The translations under genes were made by a program, and so were the position numbers. A DNA stretch of 64,000 nt from Sphaerolaimus hirsutus (Eukaryota > Nematoda > Chromadorea > Monhysterida > Sphaerolaimidae): positions 28,818,323 to 28,882,322 of the forward strand of contig OZ038455.1 of NCBI GenBank assembly GCA_964036195.1, read 5' to 3'. This document shows, in pieces, positions 10,939-20,681 of this stretch (positions are counted from its first letter, which is position 1; the number at the start of each line of letters is the position of its first letter). The notes beneath the pieces are model-generated. The model worked only from the letters and a program-made list of their open reading frames with translations. It searched no databases and had not been told where the DNA came from.

Positions 10939-10956
10939 ATCTCGGTGAGACCTCCA
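10939..10956 (-). other. Primer binding site, tRNA-Gln type
   Basis: Four bases inside the 5' LTR, the minus strand reads TGGAGGTCTCACCGAGAT. It is complementary to the 3' end of animal tRNA-Gln (…ATCTCGGTGGGACCT plus CCA) with one mismatch by memory comparison. Position and the leading TGG are typical of a minus-strand primer site. Confidence 0.65.
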
Positions 10957-10960
10957 AAAA

Positions 10961-11398
10961 TGTAGCGGTTGCAGCGGTTGTTTACCTACGCCCAAAGTTG
11001 GCACTTTTCCAAATGTTCGATGCCCGCGGAAAACTTAAGTTTCGACCCAGGAAGAACTCAACGAGGCGACAAGAAAACTTCGACTTAGTCAAACTTACCA
11101 CTAGGCAACTGGCGCGACTGCATGATTCAAGTTTAGAAGGTCAAAAAGGTTCCAAGAGCCAGACACAAAGTTTCAAACACTTTCCTTTATTTTCGGCGCA
11201 AAGAGTGAAATTTAAAAAAACCACAAGTGTCTATTTTTTTCACACGGCCCTTTTATATCCGGGCCAAAAACCCTTAACATCAAGGTGAAACTGACGAAAA
11301 AGCGACGAAATACCGTAATTCACGTTCAAATTTACGAAACTTTACGAGAACCAATATGGCCATGTAAAACAATTCAATCATAATGCGAACACCCCACA
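10961..11398 (-). repeat. 5' LTR of the Gypsy element
   Basis: This 438 bp copy matches the LTR at 1930-2367 except for about three substitutions. It contains the same minus-strand TATA box and AATAAA signal and so should drive transcription of the element leftwards on this map. Confidence 0.9.
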
Positions 11399-11703
11399 GC
11401 GCGAGCACGCATTTTGGCATGCCGCTGCGAATAAAAAGAGAGAAAAAATTTGTTAAAACAATCCCAATCCCAATCCGGGCCCCGAAAAGTGGATCCCGTT
11501 TGAAACCTATCACGGGGTGGCGGTAAAGTGACAATTACGCGTTTGCATCAATAACTTGAGAACTAGTAGAGCTATCGCAGCAATATTTTGAGCGATCCTT
11601 TCCTTTTTAGTTGTGAATGTTGACCTAAAATTTCACGTCGATCCGACCTCCCAGTGACAAGTTATTCGAAATCTAGAGCGTAAATCTAAATTGCCCCACC
11701 CTG

Positions 11704-11875
11704 TAAATATGTAATGAGTCAACATAAAATGGATCTTTTGGATGAAATCACCAGTCCATGGCTCCATACTTTGCATCCATTATATTGCTATATTTAAGAT
11801 TACAAAGTAAATACTCCAACTTGTCTGATATTTTAACGTTGCGTATGATTAATCTGCACATTTTCACTCTGGTGT
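11704..11875. other. Spacer, no feature recognised
   Basis: Short AT-rich DNA between the TA-flanked transposon and the GCGCC-word array. Nothing supported. Confidence 0.4.
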
Positions 11876-12060
11876 TGGCGCTTTTTTGGCGCTTTATAAG
11901 ACACCAGCGCCAAGCGCCAAAAGCGCCATGGCGCTTTTTCATCGCACAGCGCAAAGCGCCAATGGCACCACAGCAAAAAGGCGCCAAGCGCCAAAAGCGC
12001 CATGGCACTTTTTGCTTTGGCGCTAGCGCCAGGCGCCAGCGCCATCGCGCTTTTCCATCA
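11876..12060. repeat. GGCGC/GCGCC palindromic word array
   Basis: The stretch is built from irregular repeats of GCGCCAAGCGCCAAAAGCGC-type words, which are their own inverted copies. Related arrays lie at 21.61-21.68, 56.02-56.08, 61.33-61.54 and 62.34-62.55 kb. It is bounded by TTTTCCATCACTAC, which abuts the inverted copy GTAGTGATGGAAAA of the next array. Open frames on both strands here are a by-product of the repeats. Confidence 0.75.
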
Positions 12061-12270
12061 CTACCCATGAGTAGTGATGGAAAAGGCACCGGGAAAAATG
12101 GCACCGCACCGCACCGGCACCGGTGCCATTCCTCAGAACGGGCACCTGGCACCTTGGGCACCGGCAAAAAAATGGCACCGCACCGCACCGGCACCGGTAC
12201 CATTCTGTAAAAAATAGCACCGGCTCCCTGGGGCACCGACCAGCTGCCGGGCTAGCACCGAAAGGCACCG
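12061..12270. repeat. GGCACC/GGTGCC palindromic word array
   Basis: Irregular repeats of GCACCGCACCGGCACCGGTG-type words begin with GTAGTGATGGAAAA. A sister array lies at 13233-13393 in the opposite orientation and ends with TTTTTCCATCACTACCCATG. The shared end sequence with the GCGCC arrays suggests one element family with different internal words. Confidence 0.7.
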
Positions 12271-12535
12271 CACGGGGCTGAAAGTTCCGAAGGATTTATC
12301 GGGTATTTTCTTAGAGGCCGCACCTTCGGAAGTGCATTTTTCCATGAATTCTCTATCGATGTTGATGTTTGAGCATTCAAAATGATCAGAATGATGTGGC
12401 GATCACTTTATGAAGCAATTAGAATGATTACAAATGATAGCTCAAATATTGAATCTGCTCCGGTAGTCACTATTGTCTACTGTCTGGGGAACCGTAGTCA
12501 CTATTGTCTATTGTACTGGAAATGTTACTAGGTAC

Positions 12536-13003
12536 CGTATTACCTCTAATATAAGGTATACCTTATATTGTTTTCGTCAGATTTTCGAGCCAAAAGTTAT
12601 GCCTTATATTAGAGGGTACCTTATATTAGAGGGTACCTTCAATTATTTTCACCAGATTTTAATGGAATTTTACCAACAATGAACAACGATACAATTCATT
12701 TTTTCAAATTGGAATGTAGGAAATAGGTGGTACAGTATCACAAAAAAACTGCAGAAGTCGACAAAGAGTTATCGCAGTGCCCTTCAGCACCATTTTCATC
12801 ATTTTCCGCCATGTTTGGCGACTGTTTTTATGATTTTGCGCATTTTGGCACGCAGCCAGCTGTGCCTTATATTAGAGGTGTGCCTTATATTAGAGGGTAC
12901 CTTATATTTATTTCATCACGTTCAAAATAGCCAAAAGTTATACCTTATATTAGAGGGTACCTTATATTAGAGGGATGCCTTATATTGGAGGTAATACGGT
13001 ATT
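12536..13003. mobile_element. TACCGTATT-type MITE with CTAATATAAGG words
   Basis: It begins TACCGTATTACCTCTAATAT and ends with the inverted copy (ATTGGAGGTAATACGGTA). Inside are repeated words of the type ACCTTATATTAGAGGG. No coding capacity is seen. It belongs to the large TACCGTATT family described under findings. Confidence 0.75.
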
Positions 13004-13494
13004 TATATTTTGTCATATACTGACAACAAATGATGAACAAAATGGCAAAACAAACGTAATATTGATGATTGAAGAAAACACAATCATGTATTCCCTCTTC
13101 AGAAGGGTTTGGCACATTTCAAAGTAAATTTGACAAGACTTTTTTTTCTAAAAATGACTAAAAACAGTTGAATCTAGAATATTGATTTTATAAATATGAA
13201 TAAACACATACTGTTGACGAAATTTTACACCCTATTATGACTTGGCTGGTGCTTTTCCCGGTGCTATTTTGGAAAAAATGGCACCGGCACCGGCAGGGCA
13301 CCCCCGAAAAATGGCACCGCACCGGCACCGGTGCTGGTGCCCTTCGGTGCCCAGCACCGGGGCACCGGTGCCCCGGTGTTTTTCCATCACTACCCATGAG
13401 TATTTACTCAGTGTCAGTACACAGTTTTACGCGTATTTCAGAGTAAACATAAATGCCAACCCCACTATCAACCCCCGCTCTATAACACGAAAAC
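13004..13494. other. Region upstream of the Sp-type gene with a GGCACC array
   Basis: AT-rich DNA containing the 13233-13393 GGCACC/GGTGCC word array. It lies just before the first recognised exon of the Sp-type gene. No promoter element stands out; a 5' untranslated exon could be here. Confidence 0.4.
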
Positions 13495-16400
13495 ATGGGC
13501 GACCCATCCACAAACACGTGGGCACAAACGCTGGCATGTATGGACAGCCCCGGGAAAGTGCATCACACGGATGCCAGTGTAGAACCAGTTATGCACCAGC
13601 TGCAGCTGCCTGCCGCGGGTTATGGTGAGTGTGCGCGAGCGAAAAAGGGAACTTTGATTGGATACGACATTTCCTCGAATTACCCCCTCAAAAATACGTC
13701 CTCGGAATACCCCCCCTTATATTTTGCCAGCAAAATTTTCAACCCCCCTGAGGATATTTCAAGAAATACGGTAGCCGGTATACAAAATTTTCCCAACTCT
13801 TTTTCAGGCGCGCTGCCACCCCTCACGCTTGGTTTGTACAACGACAGTGTGCCACAGGGAGGCGTGACTAATCCAGTCGATTTCGTGTCGTACTATCCCA
13901 CGCCGGGTGCCAGTTCCGCGAGTGGAGAAGTGAAAGCGCAAATGGCAAAAGCCAAGTGAAATGGCGGCTCACGACAAATTCAGCCGCACAACAAACTTGT
14001 GTCGCGCAGTTTTTTGCGCAACAGAAGTTTGTTGTGCAGGAGACAACGCTGGTGATTCAATGGCGCAATAGCCTCAAATTGTGCCTGCGCCATGGCACCA
14101 ACCCATCACTATGATACATGCACGGGCCAGGCTCATTACGCACAGAAACCCGTTATGCACACGCGCCCGTTACGCACAGAATCAAAACCCGCCACGCACA
14201 GACGCCCGTTACGCACACAACTGGGCCCTGTTGGACAAGTCGGCCATCTGAGTTCAGGATTTTCATGTGTGTTGAAGTAGTTGACACCTGAAATTTCATC
14301 AACTGTTACAGCTGTTTTCTACATATTTTACATTCACAATCGCGAAAGTCAAATATGTTGAAAACATATGTAACAGTTGGCAAAATTTCGGGTGTCAACT
14401 ACTGCTATACTTAGGGAATAGAATAGAAGAGGATGTGAAAAATCACATAAACTTTGTAGGCACAGAAACTCGGCACGCACATGGCATCAGCTATGTGCGG
14501 GCCGAGTTTCTGTGCGCACCGAGTTAACTTCTGTGTGTTATGCTACGATTACAGCTCGGGCGTAAAATTCGAGCGTAGAAAAGTCAATTCTACGCCAGGT
14601 GATTGCATGCAATGACATAGCGTAGAATTGATTTTTCTTCAGCTGGCGTAAAATTCCAGCGTAAAATAGAAATTTTTGAATTTCCACAATCAAATTGCAG
14701 TGACTGTGGATGATGACTCTCGGACACAATGAAGGTATTGATAAACATATTCTCCATGAAAAATTGCAGACCTGTATCATCATCCACTTTTATGTAATCA
14801 ATTTTGCGATGGAATTTTACGCTCGAATTTTACACCCGAGCTGTAATCGTAGCATAACGGGCATCTGTGCGTGCCGAGTTTCTGTGCGTACAGCTACAGG
14901 CTCTACATGCACAACAAAGTTTTGTTGCGCGAAAAACTGCGCGACACGAGTTTGTTGTGCGGCAGAACGTGTGTCCGAATGGCAAGTAAATTGGCAAATT
15001 CGAAGTAAAATAAGACGTGAGAAGTGTAATGGCACGTTATAACTGGACTTGCCATTTTACTTCACCTTTGCCAATTTACTTTCCATTTCACTTGGCTTTT
15101 GCCGTTTGCCCTGTCACTTGTCCACTCGCGGAACTAGCCCCGGGTGTGAGCGGTGCGAACAACAACGCTCCTCTCCCGCCTTATGTTCCTTGGACGGGTG
15201 CCAGCGGGGCGGGATATGGCACTGGCGACTATAATGGCTCAATGTGGGGCACTTGGTATTTGCCAGAGGTTATCAACTGTCAGCCCATTGCGACTACGCA
15301 GCAGCACCAAAACGGACTACTGCTGAGCAGTACCAACAGTGGGTCAGAGTTGTTAAAAGTACTCAACGTTTTCAAAGAAAGTGTAAATGTAGAGTAGTCA
15401 TTTTTCACTCACTCCTCTGAGTACAGAAAACGTAAATTACTTATTTTCATTTTTAATGAGTATTTTTCATCATTTTAACAACTATGCAGTGGGTATGGTG
15501 TGTGGGGTGTCAACTTACCATTTGCCACTTTCCATCTACCATTTCTATTTTGCAGGACAAAGCTTTACCTGTGAAAGCCTAGCAGCCAACCAATCACCGA
15601 TCAGTGTCAATGCAGTGAACAAGCCGCAGCACCGCGGGTCTGGTGCCGTCGGCGACTTTACTGGTGCGGCACCAGGCACCACTGCGGCTGTTGGGACGAG
15701 CCAAGGCAGAAACGGAACGAATGAGGGACAAGTTAACGGGGGTGCGTAGTTGATTGAATTTTTTTGTGGTGGATTGCCTGTTTTTAAGACTTTTTAAAAC
15801 TACCGTATTTGCTTGAATAACCCCACTGGGGGGGGGGTTATTATTTCGTCAGACATCTTTGAGAGGGGAATTATTCGAGGGGGGAATTATTCAAGGGGGG
15901 GAATTATTATTTCGTCAAAATTTTCAAGCATGTTTATATCAACTCATTTCACAAAATATGCTTTATAGACACAACAACGTGTCATTTTTGTTAAAATTAG
16001 GTACAACAAATCAATCCTCATTTTTTCCTCAGAAAACTTGAGTCAATTCATTGTATGAATGCATTCTGTTCACTCACGTAATCCAGGTATTTAACAGCTC
16101 AACAACAACAAAACAGTATGTATACACTACATACACGTTATGTATCCGCTGTCGCTGCTATACGTTAACATTATTTTGTATTTTCATCGATCATTTTTGT
16201 AAATTTTGTATTTAGGATAATTTCGAGGGGGGAGTTATTCGAGGGGGGAGTTCTTATTCGAGGATATACGGTGAATGTGTTTTCGCGGTACTCGAGTATA
16301 CGTATTTTTCGAGTAAATGTAAATACATTTTAACAACTGTGATATTTATCATTCCCTTTGTCCACCCAAAATACACTTTGTATTTTAGTGACGCGAGAAA

Positions 16401-17578
16401 TTGCGGCAGAATCGTGCTCAAAGTCAAGCGGCACGGGGGGCCGCGCGGCGCGAAAAGCAACTTTACGGTTTAGTTGCAGCTGTCCTAATTGCCTGGAAGC
16501 CGACAGATTAGGTAAGTGAACTTGGTTGAAAGTTGCCCAGGTGGCAGTCCCAAGCCCTGTAAAGTGTAAAGTAAAGTGTCAAATGTAAAGTCAAATGCAA
16601 AGTAAAATGTCAATTGTCATGCAAAGTTCAGTAATAAAATCTTTTCTTTTTGTTTTGATTGACACTTTCTTTGCATTTGACTTTCGTTTGACATTTTATG
16701 TTACACTTTACAGGGCTTGGGACTGCCCCCAGCACTCTTCCGTTATGGAAGTCACAGGTACATATAAAAATCAAGGGTGGCAGTTTAGTGGGGTCCACCA
16801 GACTTTTCTATTAGTGCGTCGGCTGATTTTGATGACGTTCGAGTGAAAATCGCACAAAATGACAAAACAGTTGCTTTGTGAATAGATTTTACTAATCAAA
16901 TTTTCATAGACATCAATTGAGGCCTCTACTTCTAAAAGTCGACAAAGTTGGGGTGTCAAAAAAATTTTTTGAAAATGGAAACCGAAATTTTTTTCAGCAG
17001 CCTGAAAACGGAACGGAAAACGGAAAAAAATTTGCACTTGGCAGAAAATGGAAACGGAAAAAAAAATTCAGCGGCGGGAAAACAGAAAAAGAGGCCGGAA
17101 AAACTGAAACAGAAAAATCAAATTTGCACGGAAATGGAACAACTTGCTGAAGTTTTGCCTGGAAAATGGATAAAATTTGCTGAAATTTTGCTGGAAGTGG
17201 AAAAAATTTGAGTAATTTTGCTGTGTGTGGAAGCGCCAGCGCGGTGAAGTGTCTTCCACATTTTGGATGCGCGTGAGGCGCGCGGTGAAGCTAGGTGAAG
17301 CGTGTGGAAGACACTTCACCGAGATTTTCGTGATGTTGGTGGAAGCGTGTGGAAGCACGCCGCTTCACGCACATCCAGCCCGCTTCCACACGCTTCATGG
17401 ATTCATTCTTTGCTGTGCATGGAACATGAGCTGCTTTGCTGTGATGGAACATGAGCCCGTGGACCCTTCGCAGGCGTGTCGGCGAAGCGGCGCACCGTGC
17501 ACAGCTGCCACATCGCCGGCTGCGACAAAGTCTACGGAAAAACGTCCCACCTCAAGACGCACCTCAAATGGCACATCG
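13495..17578 (+). CDS. Sp-family zinc-finger transcription factor, 5' part of the gene
   Basis: Inferred exons are 13495-13624 (ATG start), 13808-13906, 15138-15380, 15556-15741, 16389-16511 and 17474-17578, with every junction in phase 1. The first four exons encode a Gly/Ser/Pro/Asn/Gln-rich region, as in Sp activation domains. The fifth carries a Buttonhead-box-like [13 protein letters not shown]. The sixth follows in frame with [20 protein letters not shown], the first C2H2 finger typical of Sp proteins, and ends at a good donor (GTGAGA) after HLKWHI. Such proteins bind GC or GT boxes in the nucleus. Fingers 2 and 3 are not found before 21.7 kb, so the gene is incomplete here or those exons were missed. 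A serine-rich candidate last exon lies at 19.5-19.9 kb. A TIR element interrupts the coding sequence between 13906 and 15138. Confidence 0.75.
13625..13807 (+). other. Intron 1 of the Sp-type gene, containing an AATACCCCC repeat
   Basis: The donor is GTGAGT and the acceptor is TTTTTCAG. Inside is a copy of the dispersed repeat with ATTTCCTCGAATTACCCCCT. The intron is 183 bp and has no stop in the coding frame, which is probably chance here because the gene's other introns are not multiples of three. Confidence 0.7.
13907..15140 (+). mobile_element. TIR element (family B) inserted in a coding exon of the Sp-type gene, possible introner
   Basis: The left end GTGCCAGTTCCGCGAGTGGA and the right end TCCACTCGCGGAACTAGCCC are inverted copies, flanked by CGG on both sides (13904-13906 and 15141-15143). 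Removing the element and one CGG restores an uninterrupted in-frame exon. The first two bases of the element are GT and an AG lies at 15136-15137 inside its right end. Splicing there also keeps the frame and adds two codons. A shorter relative lies at 56158-56353. The interior holds nested inverted repeats but no gene. Confidence 0.8.
13980..14970. repeat. Nested inverted repeats inside the family-B element
   Basis: One pair, containing CAACAAACTTGTGTCGCGCA and its inverted relative GCGCGACACGAGTTTGTTGT, lies at about 13985-14038 and 14907-14963. A second pair (CGATTACAGCTCGGGCGTAA and its inverted copy) lies at about 14543-14660 and 14790-14865. GCACGCACA/TACGCACAGA words at 14120-14220 and 14460-14520 resemble repeats at 41.2 and 42.3 kb. 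Several palindromic elements seem to have inserted into one another. Confidence 0.65.
15806..16271. mobile_element. TACCGTATT-type MITE with GAATAACCCC words
   Basis: It begins TACCGTATTTGCTTGAATAA and ends with an inverted relative (GAGTTCTTATTCGAGGATAT, then ACGGT). G-rich words such as GGGGGGAATTATTC lie just inside both ends. It sits in an intron of the Sp-type gene. Confidence 0.7.
16541..16729 (+). mobile_element. Family-A CWG-targeting TIR element (CAG duplication, GT start)
   Basis: It starts GTGGCAGTCCCAAGCCCTGT, ends with the inverted copy GGGCTTGGGACTGCCCC, and is flanked by CAG on both sides (16538-16540, 16730-16732). It therefore reads CAG/GT…CAG, a complete pair of splice signals. 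This copy lies inside an intron of the Sp-type gene, so its splicing is not required there. The interior is built from GTAAAGTGTCAAATG-type words. Confidence 0.85.
16945..17220. repeat. Purine-rich GGAAAACGGAAA repeat
   Basis: It begins GGGGTGTCAAAAAAATTTTT and continues as imperfect repeats of GAAAACGGAAC/GGAAAAC words. Relatives are at 45.72-46.00, 47.33-47.68 and 58.02-58.47 kb. No gene is supported despite open frames. Confidence 0.65.
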
Positions 17579-18233
17579 GTGAGACGTGAGCATAGGAGAT
17601 TTTCTGGGTAGCATTTTAGGGGGGGGGGGGGTCCGCCAAAGTTTGCATGGTTATAACTTTGCAACCACTTGGCGAAATTTGTCGAAAATTTAACATAATG
17701 ATGTTTCAGGTCGGGGCGGTATTGAAAATCGAATTCGACTTTCTACGACCCACCTGACCCGAGATAGGGTGGGTCTGAATAAAGGCACATTTTTCGATTT
17801 TTTTCGGGTGTCTCCTTGAACACGCAAACTTTGAATGTCAATAACTCCGTTAGTTCACGGCCAATTTGGTTCATTAAACTTCGTAAATGAAGAATAATCT
17901 TTGGACATTCCATTTTTGAGGTCATTTTGGTGATGTACAATTGCGGTCATATCGATTTGACCCAATTTCTGAATGCCAAATTTTGAGCAAATTTTTTTAT
18001 TTGAACATGCTATCATATACTTTAGACAACGAGAACTCATATAAAACAAAAATGAGTTCAATATCTCTTTCCAATCAAAAATTATAGCGCATCAAACTTT
18101 CCCTCCTATCCACATAAATCACTGCATGAAGAACAAAGCATGCAACTTCAAAACTTCATATCTCGACCATTTCTCAGCCGATTTTCACCAACAAAAACTT
18201 GGGGATATCGTTTTTATTATCAGTTTATTTGTA
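17579..18233. other. Intronic or intergenic DNA after the zinc-finger exon
   Basis: The first bases are the donor of the finger-1 exon. A poly-G run near 17620-17632 is followed by AT-rich DNA with no recognisable exon. I looked for fingers 2 and 3 (C-x4-C…H-x3-H) and did not find them. Confidence 0.45.
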
Positions 18234-18686
18234 TACCGTATTTCCTCGAAATACCCCCCCCCCTTGAAATACCCCCCCCTCGTTTGACCCCCCCTCTCGG
18301 GACCACTATGAAACAATCACCCCCCCCCTCGAAATACCCCCCCCCCAAATTGAGTGTAAAGGTAACGTACATGACAATAACTGTAGTTTGTGTTCTGTGT
18401 ACTGCAGAACACACGTTAAAACAATGTCGGTGTCACGTTAGTACAGTGTACATACCATCTACATACTAATATTAGTCTACAGAACCTTATAAATGGCAGT
18501 TTTTGTTGCATTTTTCGACGTCTGCGTACGTTTCAGACGACAATTTCGTACTTGGTTTTCAAAAATTTTCTTGTGTAACAATAACCCCCCCCTCGAAATA
18601 CCCCCCCCTCGTTTAACCCCCCCCCCCCCTCTCGGGACCACTATGAAACAATCACCCCCCGGGGGGTATTTCGAGGAAATACGGTA
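18234..18686. mobile_element. TACCGTATTTCCTCGAAATA-type MITE
   Basis: Its ends are TACCGTATTTCCTCGAAATA and the inverted copy TATTTCGAGGAAATACGGTA. Just inside lie the C-rich and G-rich words AAATACCCCCC, CCTCTCGGGACCACTATGAA and GTTTCATAGTGG. The middle is unique-looking AT-rich DNA without a gene. Confidence 0.85.
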
Positions 18687-18739
18687 CATATTCATTATGA
18701 TAATTTCATTCAAGAGTTATCATTGTTTTCTTGTGCGGG

Positions 18740-19096
18740 AGAAATTTCACAAGAACTTTTTTGAAATCCTAGTACAAAATCGTTGTTTGTGATGTGCGCT
18801 GGGGTAGAAAAATGCATCAATAACTGACATGTAAAGACTCCTGTAGACTAATATTAGTACGTAGATGGTATAAACACTGTTCTAACGTGATTCCGACATT
18901 GTTTTAACGTGTGTTCTGCACTACGCAGAACACAAACTGCCGTATTTGTCATGTACGTTCTCTTTACACTCAATTTGGGGGGGGGGGTATTTCGAGGGGG
19001 GGGGGGGTGATTGTTTCATAGTGGTTTCGAGAGGGGGGGGTCAAACGCGGGGGGGGGGTATTTCAAGGGGGGGGGGGTATTTCGAGGAAATACGGT
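18740..19096. mobile_element. Second TACCGTATT-type copy, shared with 53.4-53.8 kb
   Basis: The right half, ending GGAAATACGGTA, and the preceding ~200 bp (from about 18748) are nearly identical to 53426-53772. That includes the word TAACGTGTGTTCTGCACTAC. Its partner end was not clearly found on the left, so this may be a partial or nested copy. Confidence 0.75.
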
Positions 19097-19502
19097 AGCT
19101 GAAAATAGGCAAAACGCATATGAACTAGTGAATTTGAAGGTGTAAATATGCAAAGGTATGAAAATTAGTGATTTGAGTAATGATTTGATTTGATTTCAAA
19201 ACTGGTAATCGAGAGGCCTTGAGAAGTATCGCGGAACTCGTGAGTAAATCACTGGAAAGCGTAAAAGTGAGTATTTTTCACATTTTGTCCTTTTAACGAT
19301 CTTTCGGCCTATTCTTTACTTACAGTCCTTCACGAAACTTTCTGACGAAAAAATAAACGCTCCACTTTAAATAAGCCCCCCTCGAAGTAAGCCCACTCAA
19401 AATTTGCTGTCGAAATAATAATCCTGGCGTATTTTGAGGAAATTATTAGGTAGTATCATTATTAGGTAGTATTGTCTGCAATAACCCCCCCCCCCACTAC
19501 AG

Positions 19503-19886
19503 TTGGTTGGGCGATGAAAGCGAGTCAAGCCCCCCGTCCAGCAGCATGAGTACTTCGGCACCAGGGGGCAGTCCCAGACCCTGTAAAATGACATGTGTCA
19601 TGTAAAATACCCTGTAAAATGTCATCTGTCATGTAAAAGACCCTGTAAAGTGTCATGTATGTCCAAATATTGTTCTCCGGTATCCAAATCACACGTTTTT
19701 TTATCCAAATATTATGTTTGACCATAAGATATACACACAAGAACATAAGATTTGGATACCCTATGATAAGGTTTGGATACACATGACACCTTACAGGGTC
19801 TTTTACATGACACATCACAATTTACAAGGGTTTTTTTACAGGGTCTGGGACTGGCACCAGGCGGCACAAGTCAGCTGTAAGCAACG
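19503..19886 (+). CDS. Candidate serine-rich last exon split by a family-A element
   Basis: After an acceptor (CCACTACAG, 19501-19502) the plus strand encodes GDESESSPPSSSMSTSAP, then the TIR element at 19565-19857, then GGTSQL and TAA when the element and one CAG are removed. It could be the end of the Sp-type gene. The minus strand is also open across the same join, so strand and function are uncertain. Confidence 0.3.
19565..19857. mobile_element. Family-A TIR element flanked by CAG
   Basis: Left end GGGGCAGTCCCAGACCCTGT and right end GGGTCTGGGACT, flanked by CAG (19562-19564, 19858-19860). The interior has words such as AAATGTCATGTAAAA and a region around ATCCAAATCTTATG-like words, as in the 25.88 kb and 55.1 kb copies. 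This copy starts GG, not GT, on both strands' outer ends apart from GTGCC-type words on the minus strand. Confidence 0.8.
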
Positions 19887-20039
19887 CAGCCAGAGCGGCC
19901 GCGATGCATGCGCATATATTCGTGATCGACCCGATATGATTCTATTCAGTTTATGTTTTTCCGGCTAAATATGTGTGTTGAATGCAAAGGCACAATAAAA
20001 TGGCACAAACTCTAACAGCACAAATACCAAAATCACCAG

Positions 20040-20200
20040 AGTTGTTAAAATACCGGTATTTTTGGAAAGTGTAAGTGTAAGTGTAAATACACTTTCCAAA
20101 TTTTGAGTATGGATACCAAAAGTGTAAGGTATTTTAAAAATACCTAGGAAAGTGTAAAAAAGTGTAAGTGTAAAAATTTTTTATTAGAAAGAGCTCTCAC
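20040..20200. repeat. GTGTAAGTGTAAA low-complexity repeat
   Basis: Short repeated words of the types GGAAAGTGTAAGTGTAAATA and TACCGGTATTTTTGG, related to the repeats at 440-1235 and 20.93-21.05 kb. No gene. Confidence 0.55.
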
Positions 20201-20458
20201 TGTTGAGCATCAAAAAACACCACTGTTTTCACCTTTAGATCACTTTATTTGTCATTTTCATGCATTACTTCACATTTTACTGCATTTTATAAAACATTTC
20301 AGACTGTAACAAATACTGTAGTGGTATGAAGTTCCCTAATAATGGCACTTTTTCAGTGTTGATATTTTACTGGTTAAGCAATGCGATACACACTGTTTGA
20401 ATGCAAGAATGGACATGCAGCAAATGTAAATGCAAAAGCCAGTTGACTTTGTGTCCAG

Positions 20459-20681
20459 GGGGCAGTCCCAAGCCCTGTAAAGTGTAAAGTAAAGTGTCAA
20501 ATGTAAAGTCAAGTGCAAAGTAAAGTGTCAATTAAAACAAAAAAGAAAAGATTTTATTACTGAACTCCGCATGACAATTGACACTTTACTTTGCAATTGA
20601 CTTTACATTTAACACTATACTTTACACTTTACTTTACATTTGACACTTTACTTTACACTTTACAGGGCTTGGGATTGCCAC
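20459..20681. mobile_element. Family-A TIR element flanked by CAG
   Basis: Ends GGGGCAGTCCCAAGCCCTGT and the inverted ACAGGGCTTGGGATTGCCAC, flanked by CAG (20456-20458, 20682-20684). It is closely related to the 16.54 and 24.59 kb copies. The flanks could be exon sequence, but no protein was recognised. Confidence 0.8.

Larger units (their letters stand above)
1926..11402 (-). mobile_element. Ty3/Gypsy-type LTR retrotransposon, full length, minus strand
   Basis: Two 438 bp direct repeats (1930-2367 and 10961-11398) bound the element, begin and end with TG/CA, and are flanked by the 4 bp duplication GCGC (1926-1929 and 11399-11402). On the minus strand the order is LTR, primer site, gag-like ORF, gag-protease-RT-RNase H ORF, integrase, an unrecognised multi-exon gene, polypurine tract, LTR. 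Integrase after RNase H fits the Ty3/Gypsy order. Only about three differences separate the LTRs, which points to a recent insertion. The pol frame is nevertheless broken at three places, so this copy may be inactive, or the assembly may contain small errors. Confidence 0.9.
1704..11703. mobile_element. Small TA-flanked DNA transposon (mariner-like ends), split by the LTR element
   Basis: The ends are CAGGGTGGGGCAATTTAGA on the left and the matching inverted copy ending TTGCCCCACCCTG on the right. Each is flanked by TA (1702-1703 and 11704-11705). The inverted similarity runs about 170 bp inward on both sides and includes the word AATTTCACGTC. Removing the 9.47 kb retrotransposon leaves about 0.5 kb with no coding capacity, so this is a MITE. 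TA flanks and CAGGG-type ends resemble Tc1/mariner elements; that assignment is inference. Confidence 0.7.

Noticed and set aside
11748..12268. Genes on either strand in the GCGCC/GGCACC arrays
   Set aside because: The open frames exist on both strands because the words are palindromic and lack stops; the peptides are repeat artefacts.
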